DNA of 9,179 bases from an uncultured Collinsella sp. (lineage in GTDB: Bacteria > Actinomycetota > Coriobacteriia > Coriobacteriales > Coriobacteriaceae). The stretch covers positions 1 through 9,179 of the forward strand of contig CALINZ010000262.1 in NCBI GenBank assembly GCA_938045085.1. The letters are read 5' to 3'. Below the pieces are notes generated by a model that was not told where the DNA came from, did no database searches, and saw only the letters and a list, made by a program, of their open reading frames with translations. The position numbers were made by a program, and so were the translations under genes. This document shows positions 1-5,825 of this stretch, in pieces (the stretch's first letter is position 1; every line of letters begins with the position of its first letter).

Positions 1-12
1 TACCCTAAGAGC

Positions 13-38
13 AAACCACCCCTTTTAGGGGTGGTTTT
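13..38 (+). terminator. Strong stem-loop terminator at the window's left edge
   Basis: Ten perfect base pairs (AAACCACCCC with GGGGTGGTTT) close a 5-base loop, and the 3' arm ends in a T run. The stem begins with an A run, so it could terminate transcription from either side. It probably ends a plus-strand gene lying left of the window. Repeat copy A begins two bases later. Confidence 0.75.
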
Positions 39-39
39 G

Positions 40-94
40 ATTTCATGTCACCTTGGCGCAAATGCGGCCCGCTCGCTGCTGGCGACTGATATCG
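40..94 (+). repeat. 55-bp intergenic repeat, copy A
   Basis: This 55-bp sequence recurs at 1516-1570 in the same orientation and at 5826-5880 inverted. It differs from copy B at 4 positions and from copy C at 5. The invariant core includes CACCTTGGCGCAAATGCGGC. It lies between a terminator hairpin on its left and a GC-rich hairpin on its right, and copies B and C have the same arrangement. No protein is evident: open frames across it arise from its GC-rich composition and end in similar peptides at different copies because the repeat itself is shared. Function unknown. Confidence 0.85.
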
Positions 95-126
95 GGTACC
101 CCGTTGTCGAAACGTGCTAACAAGAA

Positions 127-160
127 AGGCCCGGCTCCGCAACGGAGCCGGGCCTGTTTG
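127..160 (+). terminator. GC-rich hairpin with T-rich tail, downstream of repeat A
   Basis: A 13-bp perfect stem (AGGCCCGGCTCCG with its complement) closes a CAA loop and is followed by GTTTGT. An almost identical hairpin follows repeat B at 1601-1640. It has the form of an intrinsic terminator, but no gene ends just upstream, so it may be part of the repeat element instead. Confidence 0.6.
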
Positions 161-167
161 TGCGGAG

Positions 168-224
168 AAATCACCACAAGGGTGCCTGTCTCCTTTGTGG
201 TGGTTCGCCCCTCCTCGTGGGCGA
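168..224. other. Two adjacent stem-loops, possible REP-like or structured RNA element
   Basis: The first stem pairs CACCACAAGG (172-181) with CCTTTGTGGTG (192-202) with one bulged base. Its loop contains GCCTGTC, that is GACAGGC on the other strand. The second stem pairs TCGCCC (205-210) with GGGCGA (219-224). The stem at 1656-1692 also has a CCTGTCCC loop, although its arms are unrelated. From memory, GGGGACAGGCACC-like motifs occur in REP-type repeats linked to Y1 (IS200-like) transposases; no such transposase is visible here. Confidence 0.4.
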
Positions 225-497
225 GCTTTGTGAGATTTGGTTCCCCTCGGCTGGAGATGTTCCTGTCGGTCAAGGTGCTTTTTTGTTGTGGCCAGACTTG
301 CCCGTTGCCCCAAACGGCGAAAAGAAAGCATGTATCTCGGCAGGGGTGTTTGCCTGACTGCGCATCTCGAATGTCTCTTACACGCGCCGTTTTGCGTGTG
401 GTCATAAGCGGGAAAAGAGCTCATCTAGTTCGTCTTTTCAGAGAATTAATTTGAAAGCCGCTGAGTTTCAATACAAATCGTTAATTAATGACGCTAT
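225..497. other. Gene-free stretch with several small stem-loops
   Basis: I see no credible gene here. Open frames on both strands lack a ribosome binding site and recognisable domains. The stretch holds a T6 run at about 281-286 and short inverted repeats: CCGTT/AACGG near 302-316, ACACGC/GCGTGT near 381-400, and GAAAAGA (412-418) with TCTTTTC (433-439). The last could help end the minus-strand XRE transcript. GC content falls across the stretch, marking entry into the AT-rich segment. Confidence 0.4.
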
Positions 498-716
498 TTA
501 CATGTCGGAGAAAAACTCTTCAAAGGTAATCCCAAACCCTTCAACGATTTTCGTTAAAGTGTCGACCCCAAAGTTTCGATTGCCCATTTCGATATCAGCT
601 AAATAACTGCGGTTGAGATTAATCATGGTTGCAAAACGGCTTTGCGTGATGCCTTGAATATGCCGGAGGGCTTTAATACGTAGCCCAATTTTGTTTCTGA
701 TATCAGTCTTTTCCAT
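498..716 (-). CDS. Small XRE-family (Cro/CI-type) repressor
   Basis: This 72-residue protein is essentially one helix-turn-helix domain, residues about 12-66. It has the typical pattern RIKALRHIQGITQ, then SRFA, then the recognition helix with NRSYLADIEMG, and a final segment GITFEEFFS. That is the usual length of a stand-alone HTH_3 protein, and no sensing or protease domain is attached. The upstream AGG is a weak ribosome binding site. A membrane protein gene is transcribed divergently, and a perfect inverted repeat lies between them, immediately upstream of this start, so the protein probably represses itself and perhaps the membrane gene. Base composition is clearly AT-richer than the regulators further right, suggesting transfer. 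The DNA-binding role is secure from the domain; the target is inferred. Confidence 0.88.
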   Translation of the reverse strand: MEKTDIRNKIGLRIKALRHIQGITQSRFATMINLNRSYLADIEMGNRNFGVDTLTKIVEGFGITFEEFFSDM

Positions 717-720
717 TTAC

Positions 721-741
721 CTAGCGTATGGAGCACGCTAG
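721..741. promoter_or_regulatory. Perfect inverted repeat, candidate XRE operator
   Basis: CTAGCGT (721-727) and ACGCTAG (735-741) form a 7+7 inverted repeat with a 7-base spacer, 4 bases upstream of the XRE start codon. A related half-site, TATGCTA, occurs at 751-757. Size and position fit a dimeric HTH repressor controlling its own gene. No clear -35/-10 pair could be assigned for either strand. Confidence 0.55.
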
Positions 742-804
742 ACTTACCTGTATGCTATCAGAAACATTCTTGGCTAATTTTATGACCGGGAAGAGGAGCG
801 CAAA

Positions 805-1464
805 GTGAAACAGGAAGCGCAAAAAGTGAAATACTCCATTAGCATTTTTGTGCACATTGCGGGGATATTATCAGTGCTGTACTTTGCCTTTCAGTTGAAT
901 ATGGACTCCGATGCAAGAGAGCTATTTGCTACTGCGTTATGGGCCGGCAATTCAACCCTTGATGCTGAAGCCCAAGGTATATGGGCTGTAATTAGCTATC
1001 TGATTTTTAATGGCTTGCCTATTGTGCTTCCTCTGCTCGTAGTTGGCATTTGTCCGCTCTCGCATCTCTGGTCTACAGCACAAGTGTTGTTATTTATTAT
1101 CCAATGGCTCATTACTCTGATCTGCAACGTGTCTGTGGAACCAGGGGTTATGTGCCGATATGCTGGCTGGTTTCTTTATATTCCGATAGGGATAGGAGGG
1201 TTTCTTCCGACATCTTTTGTCATGAATGTCGTTAAGCTGATGATTGTTTTGGTTTTCTGGGGAATGGTGATGTCTGCCGCTGCGGATCCTGCTGGTTACT
1301 TTGAAGGTGCCTTTTCGTCCTCTTCTAGCTCCACTCGCAGGTTTGATGGTGGAGATATTCAAGATGACCTTGATCGCATCGAGCAGAGATCACAGCACAA
1401 GCAAGTCATGGACGAGCTAAACAGTATTCATGCCGATGCGTTAAATGGAAGGTTCCGAGAATAG
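805..1464 (+). CDS. Multi-pass membrane protein, function unknown, paired with XRE repressor
   Basis: I do not recognise this 219-residue protein. The GTG start is chosen because AGGAG lies 8 bases upstream. Hydrophobic segments are seen at about residues 11-31, 60-83, 90-108, 119-136 and 138-160, giving four or five membrane helices. A six-serine run (171-176) then leads to a charged, probably helical tail (about 184-219, DDLDRIEQRSQHKQVMDEL) that should lie in the cytosol or pack as a coiled coil. No transporter, protease or toxin motif is visible. Codon use is AT-rich, unlike genes beyond 1700, matching the divergent XRE gene; the two look like one acquired module. It could be a bacteriocin-immunity-like, stress or phage-related membrane protein, but nothing in the sequence decides this. 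Confidence 0.75.
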   Translation: MKQEAQKVKYSISIFVHIAGILSVLYFAFQLNMDSDARELFATALWAGNSTLDAEAQGIWAVISYLIFNGLPIVLPLLVVGICPLSHLWSTAQVLLFIIQWLITLICNVSVEPGVMCRYAGWFLYIPIGIGGFLPTSFVMNVVKLMIVLVFWGMVMSAAADPAGYFEGAFSSSSSSTRRFDGGDIQDDLDRIEQRSQHKQVMDELNSIHADALNGRFRE

Positions 1465-1474
1465 TTTTTGGGCA

Positions 1475-1507
1475 GGGGAGGAGAGCGAAATGCCACCTCC
1501 CCTTATT
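1475..1507 (+). terminator. Terminator of the membrane protein gene
   Basis: GGGGAGG (1475-1481) pairs perfectly with CCTCCCC (1496-1502), followed by TTATT. It begins 10 bases after the membrane protein's TAG stop. Repeat copy B starts 13 bases after the stem. Confidence 0.6.
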
Positions 1508-1515
1508 CGTCTCTC

Positions 1516-1570
1516 ATTTCACGTCACCTTGGCGCAAATGCGGCCCGCTCGCTGTTGGTGACTGACATCG
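1516..1570 (+). repeat. 55-bp intergenic repeat, copy B
   Basis: Same length as copies A and C, 4 differences from A and 3 from C. One change turns the right-hand GGCGAC of A and C into GGTGAC, which pairs perfectly with GTCACC at the left end, so this copy can close a 6-bp outer stem. As with A, a terminator hairpin precedes it and a GC-rich hairpin follows. Confidence 0.87.
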
Positions 1571-1600
1571 ACAGTCCCGGCGCTGGGACCTTTAACAGCC

Positions 1601-1640
1601 AAGGCCCGGCTCCGCATCAAGACGGAGTCGGGCCTTGTTT
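1601..1640 (+). terminator. GC-rich hairpin downstream of repeat B
   Basis: A 14-bp stem (AAGGCCCGGCTCCG at 1601-1614 with 1623-1636, one G-T pair) has an 8-base loop and a GTTT tail. Stem sequence and position relative to the repeat match the hairpin at 127-155 after copy A. A smaller hairpin, GTCCC (1574-1578) with GGGAC (1585-1589), lies between repeat and stem. Confidence 0.6.
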
Positions 1641-1655
1641 CATTTGACCAGATAA

Positions 1656-1692
1656 AACCTGCCAAAATAAACCTGTCCCTTTTTGGCAGGTT
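1656..1692 (-). terminator. Terminator overlapping the GntR stop codon
   Basis: AACCTGCCAAAA (1656-1667) pairs perfectly with TTTTGGCAGGTT (1681-1692), a 12-bp stem. The right arm overlaps the GntR stop codon (1691-1693), and on the minus strand the stem is followed by TTATC, so it should terminate that gene. The loop contains GGGACAGG on the minus strand, a motif shared in part with the loop at 182-191. Confidence 0.65.
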
Positions 1693-2392
1693 AGCGGAGC
1701 TTGCTGGTCTCGAAGTACTTGGGATATTGGTCCAGGACCTCGGTCTGGTTGCGGAACATCATATGCAGGTGCTTGCTGACCAAAAAGCTCGCCTCGATAG
1801 GATCTCGACCGGCGATGGCGCGGCGGATTTGCTTGTGCTCGTTAACAATCTCCTGATTGTCGAGCGTCTGCGTGGCGGCGCGCAGCCAGCGGAAGCGCTC
1901 CAGGTCGGCATTGGTCTCTTCGAGCCATGACCACACGGTGCTGCGGCACGCGATGCTAAAGATCATGCGGTGCATGAGGTTGTCGCTTAAAAAGAATCCG
2001 ATGCGATCCTCTTCGGCCATGGCCTTTTCCTGCAGCGCGATGGCACGGTCGAGCTGCTCGATGCCTGCCGAGGTGGCACGGGCGCAGCATTCCACAATCA
2101 CCTGTTTTTCCAGGTGTTCGCGAATATAGCAGGCACTCTCGGCAAAGGTGAGGTTGATGGGCGAGACATAGGTGCCGCTTTGGGGAACGGTGCGCACCAG
2201 GCCCTCTTGCGCCAGACGCACCAACGCCTCGCGTACAGGGGTGCGCCCCATATCCAGGTCGTCGCAAAGCTGTTTGACGCCCAGCTTTTCGCCCGGCTTG
2301 TAGTCCAGGTAGACGATTTTGCGTCGAATGGTGTGGTAGGACTGGTCCTGTAGACTCGTTTCCTGCTCGCCGACGTGCATCGATTCTTCCAT
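1691..2392 (-). CDS. GntR-family transcriptional regulator (FadR subfamily, FCD domain)
   Basis: I place the start at the ATG ending at 2392 (233 residues): GAGG lies 4 bases upstream, and a CATAAT -10-like hexamer at 2436-2441 would put the transcript start close to the only other candidate, the ATG at 2422, which lacks a ribosome binding site and would add 10 residues. Counted from that longer form, the GntR winged helix spans about 24-90, with GRTPVREALVRLAQEGLV as recognition region, and the FCD ligand domain spans about 95-225. D147, H151, H196 and H218 sit where FCD proteins bind a metal ion. Such regulators respond to small organic acids and usually repress. The divergent YeiH-type transporter gene is the obvious target; the effector cannot be read from sequence. 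Confidence 0.93.
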   Translation of the reverse strand: MEESMHVGEQETSLQDQSYHTIRRKIVYLDYKPGEKLGVKQLCDDLDMGRTPVREALVRLAQEGLVRTVPQSGTYVSPINLTFAESACYIREHLEKQVIVECCARATSAGIEQLDRAIALQEKAMAEEDRIGFFLSDNLMHRMIFSIACRSTVWSWLEETNADLERFRWLRAATQTLDNQEIVNEHKQIRRAIAGRDPIEASFLVSKHLHMMFRNQTEVLDQYPKYFETSKLR

Positions 2393-2422
2393 AGCGCCTC
2401 GCAACTGTTCTATCAAACTCAT

Positions 2423-2585
2423 ATGTCAGTTGTTAATTATGCCGCGAATCAACTCTCCGCGGTGGGTAATTCGGCTGTTGCCCAAGAACTATTGCGGCAT
2501 CTTAGTCTGTGTTTGCGCAAGGCTGTGCTCAATGTTGCCGTATCATAAGCCGTCGCAAGCGTGAAATAGAAAGAAGGAATCTCAT
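2423..2585. promoter_or_regulatory. Divergent GntR/YeiH control region
   Basis: This 163-bp spacer must hold both promoters. Candidates are CATAAT on the minus strand (2436-2441) for the regulator and TATCAT (2541-2546) for the transporter; neither has a good -35. An 8-bp perfect palindrome TTGCGCAA (2513-2520) and CCGCG/CGCGG half-sites near 2442-2462 are possible operators. AAGGA at 2574-2578 is the transporter's ribosome binding site. Confidence 0.4.
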
Positions 2586-3620
2586 ATGCAACTGGCGAAT
2601 ATCGTACGCGAGCGCTGGAAGGGTATCTTGTTCTGCCTGGTCATCGCCATCCCCGCGACGTTGCTCGGCAAACAAATTGAGGTGGTCGGCGGTCCGGTAT
2701 TTGCCATCCTCTTTGGCATGGTCCTGGCGCTCGTCTTTCCCAAGAATCGTCGCGAACAGCTCGCTGCCGGTGTCACCTATACGTCTAAAAAAGTCTTGCA
2801 GTACGCGGTTATCCTGCTTGGCTTTGGCATGAACCTCTCGCAGATTCTGTCCAAGGGCGCCCAGTCGCTGCCGATTATCGTGGCGACGATCTCGACCTCG
2901 CTTGTCATTGCCTTTGTGCTCTGCCACGTTATGAACGTGCCGGGCAAAATCGCGACGCTTGTGGGTGTGGGCTCGTCGATTTGCGGCGGTTCTGCCATCG
3001 CCGCGACAGCACCCGTCATCGATGCCGACGATCGCGAGATTGCCCAGGCTATTTCGGTCATCTTCCTGTTTAACGTTATCGCGGCGCTCGTGTTTCCGAC
3101 GCTCGGCGGCATGCTCGGGCTGACCAACGAGGGCTTTGGCCTGTTTGCCGGCACTGCCATCAACGACACCTCGTCCGTGACGGCTGCGGCGAGTGCCTGG
3201 GACAGTATGCATCCCGGCGCCAATGTGCTCGAGAGCGCCACGGTGGTCAAACTCACCAGGACGCTGGCTATCATTCCCATCACGTTGGTCCTCGCATGCT
3301 GGCAGATGCATCTGGCGCGCAAGGCCGGTGGCGACGCCAAAAGCACGTTCTCGCTTAAACGCGCGTTTCCCATGTTCGTGCTGTTCTTTGTGCTGGCGAG
3401 CGTGATCACCACGGTGCTTCAGCTTCCCGCGTCTTTTACGGCGCCCATCAAGGAGCTGTCGAAGTTCTTTATCGTGATGGCCATGGCGGCTATTGGCTTT
3501 AATACCGATATCGTCGAGCTGGTCAAAAAGGGCGGAAAGCCTATCGCGTTGGGTTTTTGCTGCTGGATTGGCATTGCGTGCATGAGTTTGGGAATGCAGC
3601 ACGTGCTGGGAATCTGGTAG
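2586..3620 (+). CDS. YeiH-family integral membrane protein (UPF0324, putative sulfate/anion exporter)
   Basis: This 344-residue protein matches the YeiH/UPF0324 family (Cons_hypoth698) in length and layout. About ten hydrophobic segments alternate with short loops, from residue 13 to the end. Family hallmarks are ILLGFGMNL (76-84), GVGSSICGGSAIAATAPVI (127-145) and AINDTSSVTAAAS (191-203); a final conserved helix carries AAIGFNTD (301-308). Family members are annotated as putative sulfate exporters because some sit beside sulfonate-degradation genes; the transported ion is not established for this one. The start follows AAGGA with 7-base spacing. The divergent GntR/FCD regulator probably controls it. 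No sulfonate or sulfite gene is visible nearby, so the anion remains open. Confidence 0.9.
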   Translation: MQLANIVRERWKGILFCLVIAIPATLLGKQIEVVGGPVFAILFGMVLALVFPKNRREQLAAGVTYTSKKVLQYAVILLGFGMNLSQILSKGAQSLPIIVATISTSLVIAFVLCHVMNVPGKIATLVGVGSSICGGSAIAATAPVIDADDREIAQAISVIFLFNVIAALVFPTLGGMLGLTNEGFGLFAGTAINDTSSVTAAASAWDSMHPGANVLESATVVKLTRTLAIIPITLVLACWQMHLARKAGGDAKSTFSLKRAFPMFVLFFVLASVITTVLQLPASFTAPIKELSKFFIVMAMAAIGFNTDIVELVKKGGKPIALGFCCWIGIACMSLGMQHVLGIW

Positions 3621-3673
3621 AGAAGCAGCTTATTTGCATGCTGGTTGCTGGTGAGCACATCCTCGCGGTGGAG

Positions 3674-3762
3674 CGATAGGAGCTCTTGCGGGTATGGCTT
3701 GTCCGCAGGTTGATAGGTCCCGAAGAGCTCTTATCGCCCCGCCAGGATGGCGATGCGGGGCA
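3674..3762 (+). other. Long stem-loop plus overlapping second stem, possible RNA regulator or terminator
   Basis: A 5' arm at 3674-3693 pairs with 3720-3738 over about 19 bp, with one G-U pair and one bulged base; both arms contain GAGCTCTT. The second stem, GCCCCGC (3737-3743) with GCGGGGC (3756-3762), has an inner GCC/GGC pairing and shares two bases with the first, so the two partly compete. A third option pairs TGCGG (3688-3692) with CCGCA (3704-3708). AATTCATATATT follows the second stem. It could end the transporter transcript, or be a cis-acting RNA. Confidence 0.5.
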
Positions 3763-3772
3763 ATTCATATAT

Positions 3773-3836
3773 TCGCAAGAAGACACCGCAGGCCCTATAG
3801 TGTTTGGTGAACATTATCGTTCAATTTTGAAACACT
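3773..3836 (+). promoter_or_regulatory. Promoter and dyad upstream of the AAA+/Fis regulator
   Basis: TTCGCA (3773-3778) and TATAGT (3796-3801) are spaced by 17 bases and resemble a housekeeping promoter with a good -10. Overlapping the -10 and the likely start is an interrupted dyad: AGTGTTT (3799-3805) with AAACACT (3830-3836), and an inner TGAAC (3808-3812) with GTTCA (3819-3823) centred two bases off. It is a plausible operator, perhaps for autoregulation. Confidence 0.5.
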
Positions 3837-3884
3837 TGAGATGCCGGGGCCCAGATGGGACCGCGGCTGGAGACGGGGCGAACC

Positions 3885-5102
3885 ATGGACAGCGATGCCA
3901 AGCTGCAGATTCTGATTGAGGCATTGTCCGCGGCCGGAGCATCGGCGCTGGCAATCGACGAGCGCGGTGGCGTTGTGATTTCGACTATGAGTGACGCTGC
4001 GCTCGAGCGGAATGTCGCCGCTTTTGTTTCCGAGCGTCTCGCTCGCGTGGGTGATGGGGCGCGCCTGGTGATGGGCCACGAGGGCGTGCGGTTGAGCTTG
4101 ACGGTGCGCCCGACGGCCAAGGAGCGCGGAGCGCTTTGGGTGGTCGTGGCGCATGAGGTGCGCGCCGCTGCGACGCATGCGGGCATCGAGTGGCTTAATG
4201 CCGACGAAGTCGAGGCTCGCTACGAGTCGAGCACGTACGGCATCGTCGAAGACGCGACAGCGGTCGCTGCCCCCGTACGGGAGAGCTACGCACGCGGGGT
4301 GCCCCTTATGCTCGAGGGTGAACTGGGCGCGGGGCAGGATCAGATTACAAAACGTTTATACCTGGATGGGCCCTATGCCGATCAGCCCTTTGTGTCCGTT
4401 GCGCTCGATGAGCTTACGGATCGCGGTTGGCGCCATCTGCTTAAAAGTTCCGAATCACCGCTTTTCCAAACGGGGCTGACGCTTTGCATGGGCGGCTGGC
4501 ATGCCGTTGGATCCCAGCGCCTGCGCGAGCTCGTGTCCGCAATGATCGACATGGCGCTCGCAACTCGTTGCCATGTGGTGTTGACGGCAAACGATATGCC
4601 GGGTGGTGGCGAAAGCGACCAAGCTGCCTTTGTGACCGAACGTCTGGCCTGCGCCGTGAGTGTGGCGCCGGCGATTGCCGAGCAGGGCGGCGCGTCGGAA
4701 AAAGTTGTGCGCTATCTGGAGTATCTGGCAGATATGTTTGAGACGGCAACGCCTGCCTTGTCGCCCGCGGCGGCAGAGACGCTCGATGCGTACCGTTGGC
4801 CCCGCAATTACCTGCAGCTGCGCGAAGTATCGGAACGACTCTATATATTAGTGGGGGCGGGTACGGTGGAGCGTGCCGTGGCGAAAGAGGTACTTGCCCA
4901 GGAGGACGTTATCAAGACCGCGACCTTTGGTGCCCCGACACTCGAAAGCGATTTGTATATCTTGCGGCCTCTGGTCGATACCGAGCGCGATATCGCGCGG
5001 TTGGTCCTGCAGCATCTTCACGGCAACCGGACTCGTGCGGCAGAGGTACTCGGTATAAGTCGCACGACTTTATGGCGCCTGCTGAAGGACAACGACCGCT
5101 GA
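3885..5102 (+). CDS. Regulator with degenerate sigma-54-activator AAA+ domain and Fis-type HTH
   Basis: Counting from the ATG at 3885 the protein has 405 residues; an in-frame ATG at 3855 would add 10, and neither start has a good ribosome binding site. Residues 1-120 form an unrecognised, possibly ligand-sensing region. About 130-320 follow the order of a sigma-54 activator AAA+ domain but without its catalysis: the Walker A position reads GELGAGQDQ (145-153) with glutamine for lysine, the Walker B position reads TLCMGGWH (199-206) without the acidic pair, and no GAFTGA loop exists. PFVSVALDEL (168-177) and YRWPRNYLQLREV (303-315) match family landmarks. The C-terminus NRTRAAEVLGISRTTLWRLL (381-400) is a clear Fis-type HTH. 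It probably binds DNA and acts without ATP-driven sigma-54 remodelling. Target genes are unknown. Confidence 0.8.
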   Translation: MDSDAKLQILIEALSAAGASALAIDERGGVVISTMSDAALERNVAAFVSERLARVGDGARLVMGHEGVRLSLTVRPTAKERGALWVVVAHEVRAAATHAGIEWLNADEVEARYESSTYGIVEDATAVAAPVRESYARGVPLMLEGELGAGQDQITKRLYLDGPYADQPFVSVALDELTDRGWRHLLKSSESPLFQTGLTLCMGGWHAVGSQRLRELVSAMIDMALATRCHVVLTANDMPGGGESDQAAFVTERLACAVSVAPAIAEQGGASEKVVRYLEYLADMFETATPALSPAAAETLDAYRWPRNYLQLREVSERLYILVGAGTVERAVAKEVLAQEDVIKTATFGAPTLESDLYILRPLVDTERDIARLVLQHLHGNRTRAAEVLGISRTTLWRLLKDNDR

Positions 5103-5185
5103 GCGAGGCGCCGTGACCACGAGCGGCGCGTGTGATACAGTCCAAAGCAGTACTGTTTCGATTGTGTTACGACGTGCGGGGGAGT

Positions 5186-5762
5186 ATGGCGGAGACTTCA
5201 AAAAACGAACCGAACAAAGCGAAGTGCGGCGCCGGTCAACCGACGTACGACTTCGCGGACGTGGGGTAAAAGTGCCTCGGGGTTCGACGGCTCGTTCAAG
5301 CGCACAAAATATGGCTATCCTTCGGCAAGCGCTCGCTTGGCCATGCAGGCCGAGTCCTCGTTGCGGGGGCGAAGGCGTGTGGTGGGTTCAAAGCTCAAGC
5401 ACGATGGCACGCTTGGTTATATTAGCCGCGGTGCTGCCCGCCGTAGCGGCCTCAATCCTGCAGGCTGGCATCGTTACGTGCCGATCGTGGCCGCCGTTGC
5501 AGTGATCGTCATCGCGCTCGCTGCGCTCGGATATGCCGGCGGTGGCGCCAACTTGGACGCAATGTTTAAATCGCCCGAGCTCGCGCATGCAGGCACAGAA
5601 GTTGTCGAGGGCGCACAGACCCAGACGGGCGTTGCGCCCCAGCGCGGTATCGTCGCGGCGGCCTCCACCATCGCCGATGCGCAAAAGGACGAAGACAAGC
5701 AAGGCGACGACGTCGAAACGGCCCAGGCAAATGAAACGGCAACAACTCCATCGGCGGGATAA
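5186..5762 (+). CDS. Single-pass membrane protein, reading frame broken by one base
   Basis: The gene appears to start at ATG 5186, directly after GGGGGAG, reads 27 codons (MAETSKNEPNKAKCGAGQPT and on to DFADVG), then meets TAA at 5267-5269. The next frame (+1) continues without a stop to 5762. Skipping one G of the GGGG run at 5263-5266 joins them into 191 residues reading YDFADVGKSASGFDGSF across the junction. Codon use favours the first frame before the break and the second after it. The joined product has a basic N-terminal half, a membrane helix at about 97-116 (VPIVAAVAVIVIALAALGYA) and an acidic, low-complexity tail. No domain is recognised. The downstream part alone could only start at TTG 5337 or ATG 5343, neither with a ribosome binding site. 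This is an indel, a sequencing error or +1 frameshifting. Confidence 0.6.
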
Positions 5763-5772
5763 GTTGCGAGTG

Positions 5773-5809
5773 GGGCAGCAAATTTGGGACGGGGCTTTTT
5801 TAGCTGCCC
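5773..5809 (-). other. Stem-loop on the far side of repeat C
   Basis: GGGCAGC (5773-5779) pairs with GCTGCCC (5803-5809), with a few A-T pairs extending the stem inward past a mismatch. The T6 run (5796-5801) lies inside the structure, not after it, so a classical terminator for the preceding membrane gene is doubtful. Relative to repeat C it occupies the position of the GC-rich hairpins after copies A and B, though its sequence differs. Confidence 0.45.
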
Positions 5810-5825
5810 AAGACAGTGGCTCATT

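Noticed and set aside
160..420. Possible tRNA or known structured RNA in the hairpin-rich left end
   Set aside because: The stems do not form a cloverleaf and I recognise no RNase P, SRP or 6S core motif; recorded only as stem-loops.
5..454. Several open frames on both strands around repeat A
   Set aside because: They pass through the repeat and hairpins and lack ribosome binding sites. Peptide ends such as RAGRICAKVT recur only because the DNA repeat recurs; the same ending is seen at copy C.
2529..3602. Open frame of 357 codons on the minus strand opposite the YeiH gene
   Set aside because: Its translation is rich in Arg, His, Asp and Gly without hydrophobic cores or domains, typical of the antisense of a GC-rich gene; the plus-strand frame encodes a clear membrane protein family.
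5230..5345. Possible tmRNA, suggested by GGGGTAAAAGTGCCTCGGGG and a nearby GGTTCGA
   Set aside because: There is no paired tRNA-like 3' end with CCA and no tag reading frame; the segment fits coding sequence across the frame break.
5113..5505. GTG-initiated frame overlapping the broken membrane protein gene
   Set aside because: Arg- and Ser-rich composition and no ribosome binding site; the joined frames 5186-5762 give better codon use and a clear membrane helix.
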